Assembly: GCA_011526045.1 (NCBI GenBank)
Contig: WYBE01000031.1
Span: forward strand, 58,567-122,566
Reading direction: 5' to 3'
Source of the DNA: Nevskiales bacterium
GTDB taxonomy: Bacteria; Pseudomonadota; Gammaproteobacteria; Steroidobacterales; GCA-2729495
Length of the DNA: 64,000 nt
A program made the position numbers and the translations under genes. The notes under the pieces were generated by a model, which was given only the letters and a program-made list of their open reading frames with translations, ran no database searches and was not told where the DNA came from. This document shows positions 27,275 through 34,454 of this stretch, piece after piece. Each line of letters starts with the position of its first letter. Within the stretch, counting starts at the first letter, position 1.

Positions 27275-27540
27275 CGCTCGTCCTCCTGGCCGCCGACTGG
27301 CGCGTCGCACGCGGCCGGGCGGCTCTGCACGATGGTCAGTTGGAACTCGCTGCCGTCGCGGGCCTCGATGACCAGGCCCTTGTCGCGGGTGAGCATGCCG
27401 AGGTCGTCGTAGGTCGCGATCTGCCGGATGCCTTCGACGTGCTCGGCCAGCTCATTGGCCGGGTCGTCGGCGTCATCGCGGGCGAACATGACCGCCTCGA
27501 GCAGGTCTCGCACATGATCCTGAAGTTCTCGCGGCGTCAT
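27271..27540 (-). CDS. hypothetical protein, 89 aa
   Basis: An acidic, helix-plus-strand small protein (ELQDHVRDLLEAVMFARDDA; TRDKGLVIEARDGSEFQLTI). No family recognised. It is coupled to its neighbours: the stop overlaps the next ATG, and the upstream HARE-HTH gene ends three bases before its start. The position suggests a phage regulatory or host-takeover protein. Confidence 0.55.
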   Translation of the reverse strand: MTPRELQDHVRDLLEAVMFARDDADDPANELAEHVEGIRQIATYDDLGMLTRDKGLVIEARDGSEFQLTIVQSRPAACDAPVGGQEDER

Positions 27541-27543
27541 CGC

Positions 27544-28440
27544 TCACGCCCCCTTCCTGGCGTACTCGAACTGGCCGCGGTCGACCTTGCGGAATCGCGA
27601 CTCGCCGCCCTTGTCGCGCTCCTCGCGCATCATCGCGGCGTACAACGTCGCGTGCGGTGTCTTGCCCGCCGGGCTGTTCCACAGGCCCTGCTCGGCCATC
27701 GCGGCGATCAGTTCCTGGGCCCGCATGGGCTTGCCGGCCTTGGCCAGGACCTGCGCGGCGGCGTCGAGGGCGCTGACGCGCTTCGGCTTGTTCTCCGTCG
27801 TCGCCTTCGTCTTCGGCGCGGCGGCCTTCTTGCTGCCCTTGGCCTTCGCCGCCGCGGGCTGGGCCTTGGCCAGCTTCTTGGTGGACTGCTTCCTCGTGGA
27901 CTTCTTCTTGGACATCGCATTCTCCTCTACAGGGGTTTGGGGTTCCTCGGTCGGGCGACACGCGTCGCCCGCGCTCTCACTGACTTCGCTGGACTGTTCT
28001 TCTTCGCAGTGCCGGTCCCAGCACGCCTGACACATCGGGCGTTCGAGGTACGTCATCACGGGCGTACCTCTGCACCGCGGCGTCGCGCAGCGCGACGGGT
28101 CGTATCGCGGCCCGTCGTCGTCGGCCGCTTCGGCGCGGGCCCGCCGCTCTTCGTAGGGCACGATGCTCAGCGGCGCGGCCGCCAGACGCTCGTCGATGGC
28201 CTGCGGCGGCCGGTCGTCCTCGACGACCACCGTTTCGGCCGCGACCGGTTCGGCGGTCTTTTCGGATGCGACCGCGCGCCGCAGGCGCTGGGCGCTCTTG
28301 ATGCGGACCTTGCGGCCGGTCTCGACGTTGGTGGCCTCCCAGCCTCCAAAGCGGCTTTCGGCGTCGATCCGCACTGTCGCGAGCTTGCCCGAAACCTTGG
28401 CGACGAAGGCGCCGCCAATATGCACCTGGTCTTTCTTCAT
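27544..28440 (-). CDS. HARE-HTH domain protein with histone-like basic linker
   Basis: A 298-aa protein from ATG 28440. The C-terminal 75 residues match the HARE-HTH (HB1/ASXL-like) winged helix: LDAAAQVLAKAGKPMRAQEL, IAAMAEQGLWNSPAGKTPHA. The N-terminal part has strands (VRIDAESRFGGWEATNVETG) and a CATPRCRG...CQACWDRHC zinc motif. Between lies a Lys/Ala-rich segment (about residues 175-225, KKKSTRKQSTKKLAKAQPAA) like histone H1 tails. HARE-HTH domains are proposed to recognise DNA or modified bases in restriction and chromatin contexts. Here the protein may coat or regulate phage or host DNA (inference). Confidence 0.72.
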   Translation of the reverse strand: MKKDQVHIGGAFVAKVSGKLATVRIDAESRFGGWEATNVETGRKVRIKSAQRLRRAVASEKTAEPVAAETVVVEDDRPPQAIDERLAAAPLSIVPYEERRARAEAADDDGPRYDPSRCATPRCRGTPVMTYLERPMCQACWDRHCEEEQSSEVSESAGDACRPTEEPQTPVEENAMSKKKSTRKQSTKKLAKAQPAAAKAKGSKKAAAPKTKATTENKPKRVSALDAAAQVLAKAGKPMRAQELIAAMAEQGLWNSPAGKTPHATLYAAMMREERDKGGESRFRKVDRGQFEYARKGA

Positions 28441-28500
28441 ACGCGTCTCCTGTCTGCAAAGACCTCGTTCTGCCGCGTCCACGCGACGCGGCGTTGCAAC

Positions 28501-28728
28501 TCAGTTCACGGGAACGGTCACGATTCGGTGCGTGCCGTCCGGCATCTCGTGGTCATGCAGGTACGCGAACTCGATGCCGGCGGCGGCGAGTCGGTCGGCG
28601 TCCTCCTGTTTAACGACCTTCGGGCCGTCGAGCAGAATCGCCACGCCGCGCCCGTCGGCCTCGGTCCACTGAATGGCCTCGTGGGCCGTCTCGAACTCGA
28701 TTGCCTGGTATTCGATGGTCATGGTCAT
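28501..28728 (-). CDS. hypothetical protein, 75 aa
   Basis: A small alpha/beta protein (EYQAIEFETAHEAIQWTEAD; GTHRIVTVPVN). No family recognised. ATG 28728 or 28722 may be used; GGAGG lies just upstream. It is similar in size and beginning (MTI.., 'EFETxEEA' pattern) to the neighbour 28747-28968, so the two may be distant duplicates. Confidence 0.5.
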   Translation of the reverse strand: MTMTIEYQAIEFETAHEAIQWTEADGRGVAILLDGPKVVKQEDADRLAAAGIEFAYLHDHEMPDGTHRIVTVPVN

Positions 28729-28746
28729 TCCTCCTGCGGCGGCCGA

Positions 28747-28968
28747 TCAGCGGCCGACCGCGATGGTGCGAATCCCGCCGCGCTGTCGGCGGCCGATGAA
28801 GCGCGCCGTTTCTGGTCCGCCAACCCGGTCGATGCGTTCGCAATCGCGGGCGCTGACCGCCAGATACCGGCCGCCGGGCATGCTCAACGCGGCCCCGCCG
28901 CGCTGGCTGGCGTAGGCCTCCGCCTCTTCGTAGGTCTTGAACTCTCTGGTTCTGCATTTGATGGTCAC
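28747..28968 (-). CDS. hypothetical protein, 73 aa
   Basis: A basic small protein (MTIKCRTREFKTYEEAEAYA; GRYLAVSARDCERI). No family recognised. GGAG lies upstream of ATG 28968. It is part of the leftward cluster; the start MTI followed by E-F-x-T-x-EEA resembles the neighbour at 28501-28728. Confidence 0.5.
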   Translation of the reverse strand: MTIKCRTREFKTYEEAEAYASQRGGAALSMPGGRYLAVSARDCERIDRVGGPETARFIGRRQRGGIRTIAVGR

Positions 28969-28986
28969 GGTCGATGCTCCTTTCGT

Positions 28987-29196
28987 TCAGTCGTTCGGGG
29001 GCAGAATGATGTCCGCGACATCCCAGATCTCGCGGCCGTCGTTGGTCAGGACGACGTAGGACGTCGCCTTCGTGCGGCTGCGGTTTTGCGTGCAGACCTC
29101 GACGACCCGGCCCGGTTCGCCGTCGAGCGTGGATACGACCAGCGTTCCCGCCGGCAGGTTTCGCAGGTCCATCGTCTTCTCGTTCGTTTGCGTCAT
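28987..29196 (-). CDS. hypothetical protein, 69 aa
   Basis: ATG 29196 has GGAG at a good distance; the upstream frame is not coding-like. The protein is strand-rich (NLPAGTLVVSTLDGEPGRVV, TSYVVLTNDGREIWDVADII). No family recognised; an SH3-like small barrel is possible. It is the first gene of the leftward cluster and faces the rightward structural genes across the palindrome at 29283. Confidence 0.5.
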   Translation of the reverse strand: MTQTNEKTMDLRNLPAGTLVVSTLDGEPGRVVEVCTQNRSRTKATSYVVLTNDGREIWDVADIILPPND

Positions 29197-29282
29197 TTCG
29201 TTCTCCTTCGCGTTGGGTACGCCCATCGCGTACACCCACATGAGGGCAAGTTCCGCGAACGGGATCAAGCGAATCTCGCCGC

Positions 29283-29298
29283 AATTCCGGTCGGAATT
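29283..29298. promoter_or_regulatory. 16-bp palindrome in the divergent region before the terminase
   Basis: AATTCCG, two bases, CGGAATT: a perfect inverted repeat in the 206-bp gap between the leftward small-gene cluster and the rightward morphogenesis genes. It looks like a repressor operator that could control both directions. The binding protein is unknown. Confidence 0.45.
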
Positions 29299-29402
29299 CG
29301 CAGATTCTTTTCCATGTACCGACGCGAGATTCGGCCATGTCAGGCACACGGACTGCCTGTGCGGGCGGTCCGGCTGCCCGCAGCCGGCAGGAGGGCGGCG
29401 TA

Positions 29403-29630
29403 ATGCAAGGAGATGTCTTTACCCAACCTAACAAGCCGACCCTGAATCCCACCGCGCTGCCCGTGGCCGACGCCGCCCGCCTGCTCAGCGCCGCGGGCGG
29501 AACCCGCGTGACGTCCGAGATGATCCAGGCGGACGTCGACGCCGGCGCGCCGACCAACGCCGACGGGACGATCAACCTGGTGCAGTACGCCGCATGGCTG
29601 GTGAAGGAGGCCTCGGGCCGTGACGATTGA
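29403..29630 (+). CDS. 75-aa protein preceding the terminase (possible small-subunit-like)
   Basis: The protein's second half (VTSEMIQADVDAGAPTNADG followed by INLVQYAAWLVKE) resembles the N-terminal 60 residues of the terminase encoded next, which end in IDLLRYVAWLVSE. Both may be copies of a small DNA-binding module used in packaging. It starts at ATG 29403, and its last codons overlap the GTG start of the terminase. A terminase small-subunit role is inferred from position and this similarity. Confidence 0.5.
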   Translation: MQGDVFTQPNKPTLNPTALPVADAARLLSAAGGTRVTSEMIQADVDAGAPTNADGTINLVQYAAWLVKEASGRDD

Positions 29631-31896
29631 CCCGCGCCGATTGCGACCGACGCAGCTCGTGCAGCTGCTCAACAGCACGCCGATGGGCGAAGTCATCGGT
29701 GAGCGGCAGTTGCACCGGCATCGCACGCGCGCCGGGCTGCGGATCACGTCGACGGCCGATCCGCGCACCATCGACCTGCTGCGTTACGTCGCCTGGTTGG
29801 TTTCGGAACGCCACAAGCCCAAGCCGGAACCCGAGGGCCTAACCGGCTACGAGGCCCACAAGGAGCGGGCCCGGCAGCGCAACATCGAACTGTCGCTGTC
29901 CGGCCGCGACATCGGCGAGATGCCCGCCGTCGTGAATGCGGAGCGCAAGCGACGCGCGAGCCGCGACTTTCGCTTCTTCTGCGAGCAGTACTTCCCGCAG
30001 ACGTTCCACCTGCCCTGGTCAGCGGATCATCTGAAAGTCGTCGCCAAGATCGAGCAGGCCGTGCTCGAAGGTGGGCTCTTCGCGATGGCCATGCCGCGCG
30101 GCAGCGGTAAGACCTCGCTATGCGAGACTGCCTGCCTATGGTCGCTGGTCTATGGGCATCGCGAGTTCGTCGCGTTGATCGGATCGGATGAAGAGCACGC
30201 CGCGAACATGCTCGACTCGATTAAGGCGGAGCTGGAAAACAACGAACTGCTACTCGAAGACATCCCCGAGGTGGTCTTCCCGATCCGGTCGCTGGAAGGT
30301 ATCCACCAGCGCGCGTCCGGCCAGCTCTATCAGGGTAAGCAGACGCACATCGGCTGGACGGCGCGAGAGATTGTGCTGCCGACCATGCCGGACAGCAGGG
30401 CCAGCGGCGCGATCATCCGCGTGGCCGGCATCACGGGCCGCATTCGTGGTATGAAGCACAAGCGAGTCGATGGTTCCAGCATTCGCCCGTCGCTAGTCCT
30501 AATCGACGATCCGCAGACGGATGAATCGGCGCGGTCGCCTTCGCAGTGCGTGACGCGCGAGCGCATTCTCGCCGGCGCGATCCTCGGCCTGGCCGGGCCG
30601 GGGCGCAAAATCGCGGGGTTGATGACGCTGACCGTCGTCCGCCCCGACGATTTGGCCGACCGCATCCTCGACCGCGACAAGCACCCGCAATGGCAGGGCG
30701 AACGCACGAAGATGGTCTATTCGTTCCCGTCGAACGAGGCGCTGTGGGCGCGGTACGCCGAACTGTGGCGCGAGGGCATGCGGGCTGATCGCGGCATCGC
30801 CGATGCCACGGATTTCTACCGCGCCAACCGCGAGGCGATGGACGACGGCGCGGATGTCGCGTGGCCGCAGCGTCATCATCCCGACGAGCTGTCGGCGATC
30901 CAGCACGCGGTAAACCTGAAATTGGATCGAGGGGAGGCGGCGTTCTGGGCGGAGTATCAGAACGAGCCGTTGCCCGAGGACGAAGTCGACGATGACTTGC
31001 TGTCCGCCGACCAGATCGCCGCGAAGGGTAACGGCCTGAAACGCGGCGAGGTGCCGCTGGGCGCGACGGCGCTGACCATGTTCATCGACGTGCAGGGCAA
31101 GGCCCTCTTCTGGCTTGTGGCCGCGTGGGAAGACGACTTCACCGGCTACGTGATCGACTACGGCACGGAGCCCGAGCAGAAGGAAGCGTATTTCACACTG
31201 CGCGACATCCGCCGCACGCTGGCCAGCACCGCGTCACGCGCCGGCCTGGAGGGCGCGATCTACGCCGGCCTCGAACGACTGACGGATGCGACGCTCGGGC
31301 GCGAGTGGCGTCGGGACGACGGCGCGATGGTGCGGATCGACCGCTGCCTCATCGACGCGAACTGGGGCAGCTCGTCGGACGTCGTCTATCAGTTCTGCCG
31401 GCAGTGCAAACACGCCAGCGTCGTGATGCCGTCGCACGGACGCTACGTCGGCGCTTCAAGCATCCCGTTCTCGGAATACAAGCGCAAGCGCGGCGACCGC
31501 GTGGGGTTGAACTGGCGCATCCCGGTGGTCACCGGCAAGCGGGCCACGCGGCATGTCGTGTTCGACACGAATTACTGGAAGTCCTTCGCGCATGCGCGCT
31601 TGGCCGTGCCGATGGGCGATCCCGGCTGTCTGTCGCTGTACGGCCGCAAGCCCGAGGCCCATCGGCTTATCGCCGAACACCTCACGAGCGAGTACCGCGT
31701 GAAGACGGAAGGGCGCGGCCGCACCGTCGATGAATGGAAGCTGCGCGTCGAGGGATTGGACAACCACTGGCTCGACTGCATCGTCGGCTGTGCCGTCGCG
31801 GCGTCGATCCAGGGCGCTGTCCTGTTCGGTACCGACGCTCGGCCGGCGGCCCGGCCGCGCCTGCGACTTTCAGAATTGCAGAGGGCACGAGGATGA
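29620..31896 (+). CDS. terL: terminase large subunit
   Basis: A 758-aa packaging ATPase-nuclease. An extra N-terminal module (residues about 1-65) precedes the usual motor domain with Walker A MPRGSGKTSLCETA and Walker B-like PSLVLIDDPQ. A nuclease domain follows with MFIDVQG and later acidic motifs, in the style of GpA/Mu-like large terminases. It cuts and translocates genome DNA into proheads. AAGGAGG lies about 9 bases before GTG 29620. Confidence 0.88.
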   Translation: MTIDPRRLRPTQLVQLLNSTPMGEVIGERQLHRHRTRAGLRITSTADPRTIDLLRYVAWLVSERHKPKPEPEGLTGYEAHKERARQRNIELSLSGRDIGEMPAVVNAERKRRASRDFRFFCEQYFPQTFHLPWSADHLKVVAKIEQAVLEGGLFAMAMPRGSGKTSLCETACLWSLVYGHREFVALIGSDEEHAANMLDSIKAELENNELLLEDIPEVVFPIRSLEGIHQRASGQLYQGKQTHIGWTAREIVLPTMPDSRASGAIIRVAGITGRIRGMKHKRVDGSSIRPSLVLIDDPQTDESARSPSQCVTRERILAGAILGLAGPGRKIAGLMTLTVVRPDDLADRILDRDKHPQWQGERTKMVYSFPSNEALWARYAELWREGMRADRGIADATDFYRANREAMDDGADVAWPQRHHPDELSAIQHAVNLKLDRGEAAFWAEYQNEPLPEDEVDDDLLSADQIAAKGNGLKRGEVPLGATALTMFIDVQGKALFWLVAAWEDDFTGYVIDYGTEPEQKEAYFTLRDIRRTLASTASRAGLEGAIYAGLERLTDATLGREWRRDDGAMVRIDRCLIDANWGSSSDVVYQFCRQCKHASVVMPSHGRYVGASSIPFSEYKRKRGDRVGLNWRIPVVTGKRATRHVVFDTNYWKSFAHARLAVPMGDPGCLSLYGRKPEAHRLIAEHLTSEYRVKTEGRGRTVDEWKLRVEGLDNHWLDCIVGCAVAASIQGAVLFGTDARPAARPRLRLSELQRARG

Positions 31897-32090
31897 ACGA
31901 GCAGGTCGCACAGCCTCGCCCCGAAACCCTCGATCAGCGCGGCCTACGCTGTCCAAAATGCGAGTGCGAGCATTTCCGCGTCATCTATACCCGCCGCACC
32001 TGGGGCGGCCGCATTCTCCGGCGACGCGAATGCCGCCACTGCGGAAAGCGCATCACGACGTTTGAGCAAAGCACCGAGAGACCACGATAA
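31893..32090 (+). CDS. small zinc-ribbon protein, NrdR-N-terminal-like, 65 aa
   Basis: The protein contains RCPKCECEHFRVIYTRR and RECRHCGKRITTFE, matching the zinc-ribbon head of NrdR and related phage proteins; the ATP-cone of NrdR is absent. It may act as a small transcription regulator. It starts at an ATG that overlaps the terminase stop. Confidence 0.65.
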   Translation: MNEQVAQPRPETLDQRGLRCPKCECEHFRVIYTRRTWGGRILRRRECRHCGKRITTFEQSTERPR

Positions 32091-32181
32091 CCCCGGCTCC
32101 TCCGCGTCCGGTTCTACATATGGAACGATTTTCGGCTTTTCCCAGGGTTTCCGGCATTTCGCGGTGCGCGGGGCTCGCCGC

Positions 32182-32194
32182 GGCATAGGTAACC
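32182..32194 (+). promoter_or_regulatory. GGCATAGGTAACC element, copy 3
   Basis: Exact 13-base match to 5261 and 16224. Downstream GGGCACTGTTGCCGGCGCG is nearly the same as after copy 1. The flanking CGCCG and CGGCG can pair, and CGGCA/TGTTG just inside can also pair. It lies 73 bp before the first head gene after the terminase, in a 176-bp gap, so it may drive the morphogenesis genes. Confidence 0.45.
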
Positions 32195-32266
32195 AATGTC
32201 AGGGCACTGTTGCCGGCGCGCGATGGTCGCGGCGCTGGTAGGTCTGCATTCTCGAGGAGGAACACG

Positions 32267-32635
32267 ATGTCGTTCGGCCCGGTCACGATTGCAACGCTCG
32301 ACACGATGGACGTTCAGGCTCCCGGAGCGCCCGGGCTGTCGGCCCGGCAGATCTCCAACGGACGCGGCGAGTTCACGCTGACGCCGACCACCACCGACGC
32401 CGACGGTTCGCCGCTGTCCGGCCTGACGTTCGGCCAGGCGGTGGTGATCCAAGCCGACGCCGAGACGGCGGAGCTGTACCGCAACGATTTCGACGCGGCG
32501 CTGCAGTTCAACGGCGCCCAGGTGTTCGAGATCGACCTGGTCGATGGCGAGCCGGCGACGCGCGAGTTCGTCATCGCCGAGCCGGGCCGGCCGTACTCGA
32601 TCCTGGCGCGCGTGGCGGACCACTCCCGTGAGTAG
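32267..32635 (+). CDS. hypothetical protein, 122 aa
   Basis: A beta-rich small protein (GEFTLTPTTTDADGSPLSGL; ATREFVIAEPGRPYSILARV), resembling a virion decoration or Ig-like fold but with no certain family. AGGAGG lies 7 bases before ATG 32267. It follows the GGCATAGGTAACC element and precedes the portal genes. Confidence 0.55.
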   Translation: MSFGPVTIATLDTMDVQAPGAPGLSARQISNGRGEFTLTPTTTDADGSPLSGLTFGQAVVIQADAETAELYRNDFDAALQFNGAQVFEIDLVDGEPATREFVIAEPGRPYSILARVADHSRE

Positions 32636-32759
32636 CGGCCCGTCCACCGTCATCACGCTCACCGCGCGCCGCCGGCCGTGGTGGGCGTGGTGGCTGATCC
32701 GCTGGGCGCGATGGGTTCACGGGGTTGCTGGCGACCTCGTGGTGCGAATGGAAGGGTGA
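32628..32759 (+). CDS. 43-aa aromatic/basic peptide
   Basis: GTG 32628 overlaps the previous stop. The product contains RRPWWAWWLIRWARWVHG, a short Trp/Arg-rich amphipathic helix. No family recognised. Similar tiny frames occur before portal genes; it may be real by coupling, but the evidence is thin. Confidence 0.3.
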   Translation: MSSGPSTVITLTARRRPWWAWWLIRWARWVHGVAGDLVVRMEG

Positions 32760-32763
32760 TGCA

Positions 32764-32958
32764 ATGGCGGAAGGCCTGGAAGAGAACATCCGCGAGAACG
32801 CCGCCGGCCCCAAGCGCGCCCAAGGCGACTCGGGCAGCGTGGAGCAGCACGACCTGAAGGACCAGATCGAGGCGGATCGGTATCTGTCCTCGAAGGAGGC
32901 GGCGAAGAAGGGGCTGGGCGTGCGGATGACGAAGGTGGTCCCGCCGGGAGCGGTGTGA
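32764..32958 (+). CDS. head-tail joining-type small protein, 64 aa
   Basis: The C-terminal RYLSSKEAAKKGLGVRMTKV followed by VPPG fits the short protein (gpW-like neighbourhood) that precedes lambda-type portals. ATG 32764. Its stop overlaps the portal start. Confidence 0.6.
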   Translation: MAEGLEENIRENAAGPKRAQGDSGSVEQHDLKDQIEADRYLSSKEAAKKGLGVRMTKVVPPGAV

Positions 32959-34454
32959 ACATGTTGAAGTGGCTGCGACAACTTGGTTCGCGGAAGACCG
33001 GCGGTGCCCATGCGCCGCGCGGCCGCATGCTCGTTGTGCGCGGCAAGTATGACGCGGCACAGACCACCCAAGAGAACCGCCGCCACTGGGCCAACGCGGA
33101 TCACCTGTCGGCCAATGCGGCGGTCGGCGCTGACGTGCGACGCATCCTGCGGAGCCGGGCCCGCTATGAAGTCGCCAACAACAGTTACGCGAAGGGAATC
33201 GTGCTGACGCTGGCGAACTACGTCGTAGGGACCGGCCCCCGGCTCCAGATGCTGACCGGCGATCCCGAGGCCAACCGCGTCATCGAGAAGGAATTCGCCC
33301 GCTGGGCCAAGGCCGTGGGACTCGCCCACAAGCTGAGGACCATGCGGATTGCGCAGTGTGAGAGCGGTGAAGTGTTCGCCCTGCTGGCGACGAATCCGCG
33401 CGTCGATGCGCCGGTGCAGCTCGATGTGCGGCCGATCGAGGCCGACCAGGTCTGCACGCCGTGGCCGGTGCCGCGCGGCGACATGAAGGCCGTCGACGGC
33501 ATCACCTTCGACGAGTTCGGCAACCCGGTCGCGTACTACGTTCTTCGGCAGCACCCTGGCGACAACGCCGCCTGGAAGGCCGGGGGCGTCGACTTCGACA
33601 TTATGCCGGCCGAGTCGGTGATTCACCTGTTCCGCGCCGAACGCCCGGGCCAGAGCCGCGGTATTCCCGAAATCACATCATCGCTGTCGCTGTTCGCCAT
33701 GCTGCGGCGCTACACGCTGGCGGTGCTGGGCGCGGCGGAGATGGCGGCGCTGCCGTCCGGCGTGATCTACACCGATGCCGCGGCGGATGCCGAGGCCTCG
33801 CAGGTCGAACCGATGGACCAAGTCGAAATGGACCGGGGCACGTGGATGACCATGCCCTTCGGCTGGAAGATCGGCCAGATCAAGGCGGAACAGCCCACCA
33901 CGGTATATGGCGACTTCAAGCACGAGGTGATCAACGAGATCGCGCGGTGTTTGAACATGCCGTTCAACATCGCGGCCGGGAATTCCTCGGGCTACAACTA
34001 CGCCTCCGGGCGCCTCGATCACCAGGCCTTCTTCAAGGCCATCCGTATCGATCAGGCCTATCTGGCCGACGTCGTCCTGGACCGCATCTTGACGGCATGG
34101 CTCAACGAGGCCGTGCTGATGGAGGGCTACCTGCCGCAATCGGTCCGCACGCTGGACGCCGAGTTCCCGCACCAGTGGTTCTGGGATGGGCTGGAGCACG
34201 TCGACCCGCAGAAGGAGGCGACGGCGCAGGCGACACGCCTGTCCAGCAACACGACGACGCTGGCCGCCGAGTTCGCCAAGGCCGGCCTGGATTGGGAGAG
34301 CGAGCTGCGCCAGCGGGCCCGCGAGGTGGCGCTGATGCGCGAACTCGGATTAACGCCGGAGCAGGCAGCGCCGGCCGCGCCGGCAGACAACGAAAACGAC
34401 ACGGAGGATGAAGACGATGTCACGGAAGACGCAGACGCCCGACAGGTCGCGTGA
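32955..34454 (+). CDS. portal protein (lambda gpB family)
   Basis: A 499-aa protein with lambda-type portal features: NSYAKGIVLTLANYVVGTGP near the N-terminus, the FRAERPGQSRGIPEITSS segment and GNSSGYNYASGRLDHQAFFK toward the C-terminal half. It forms the dodecameric DNA channel at one capsid vertex. GTG 32955 overlaps the preceding stop. The acidic tail is normal. Confidence 0.88.
   Translation: MNMLKWLRQLGSRKTGGAHAPRGRMLVVRGKYDAAQTTQENRRHWANADHLSANAAVGADVRRILRSRARYEVANNSYAKGIVLTLANYVVGTGPRLQMLTGDPEANRVIEKEFARWAKAVGLAHKLRTMRIAQCESGEVFALLATNPRVDAPVQLDVRPIEADQVCTPWPVPRGDMKAVDGITFDEFGNPVAYYVLRQHPGDNAAWKAGGVDFDIMPAESVIHLFRAERPGQSRGIPEITSSLSLFAMLRRYTLAVLGAAEMAALPSGVIYTDAAADAEASQVEPMDQVEMDRGTWMTMPFGWKIGQIKAEQPTTVYGDFKHEVINEIARCLNMPFNIAAGNSSGYNYASGRLDHQAFFKAIRIDQAYLADVVLDRILTAWLNEAVLMEGYLPQSVRTLDAEFPHQWFWDGLEHVDPQKEATAQATRLSSNTTTLAAEFAKAGLDWESELRQRAREVALMRELGLTPEQAAPAAPADNENDTEDEDDVTEDADARQVA

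Noticed and set aside
26509..29403. A 964-codon rightward open frame across the ParB-methylase end and the small-gene cluster
   Set aside because: It runs antisense to six well-supported leftward genes, has no ribosome binding site and a composition typical of GC-driven shadow frames.
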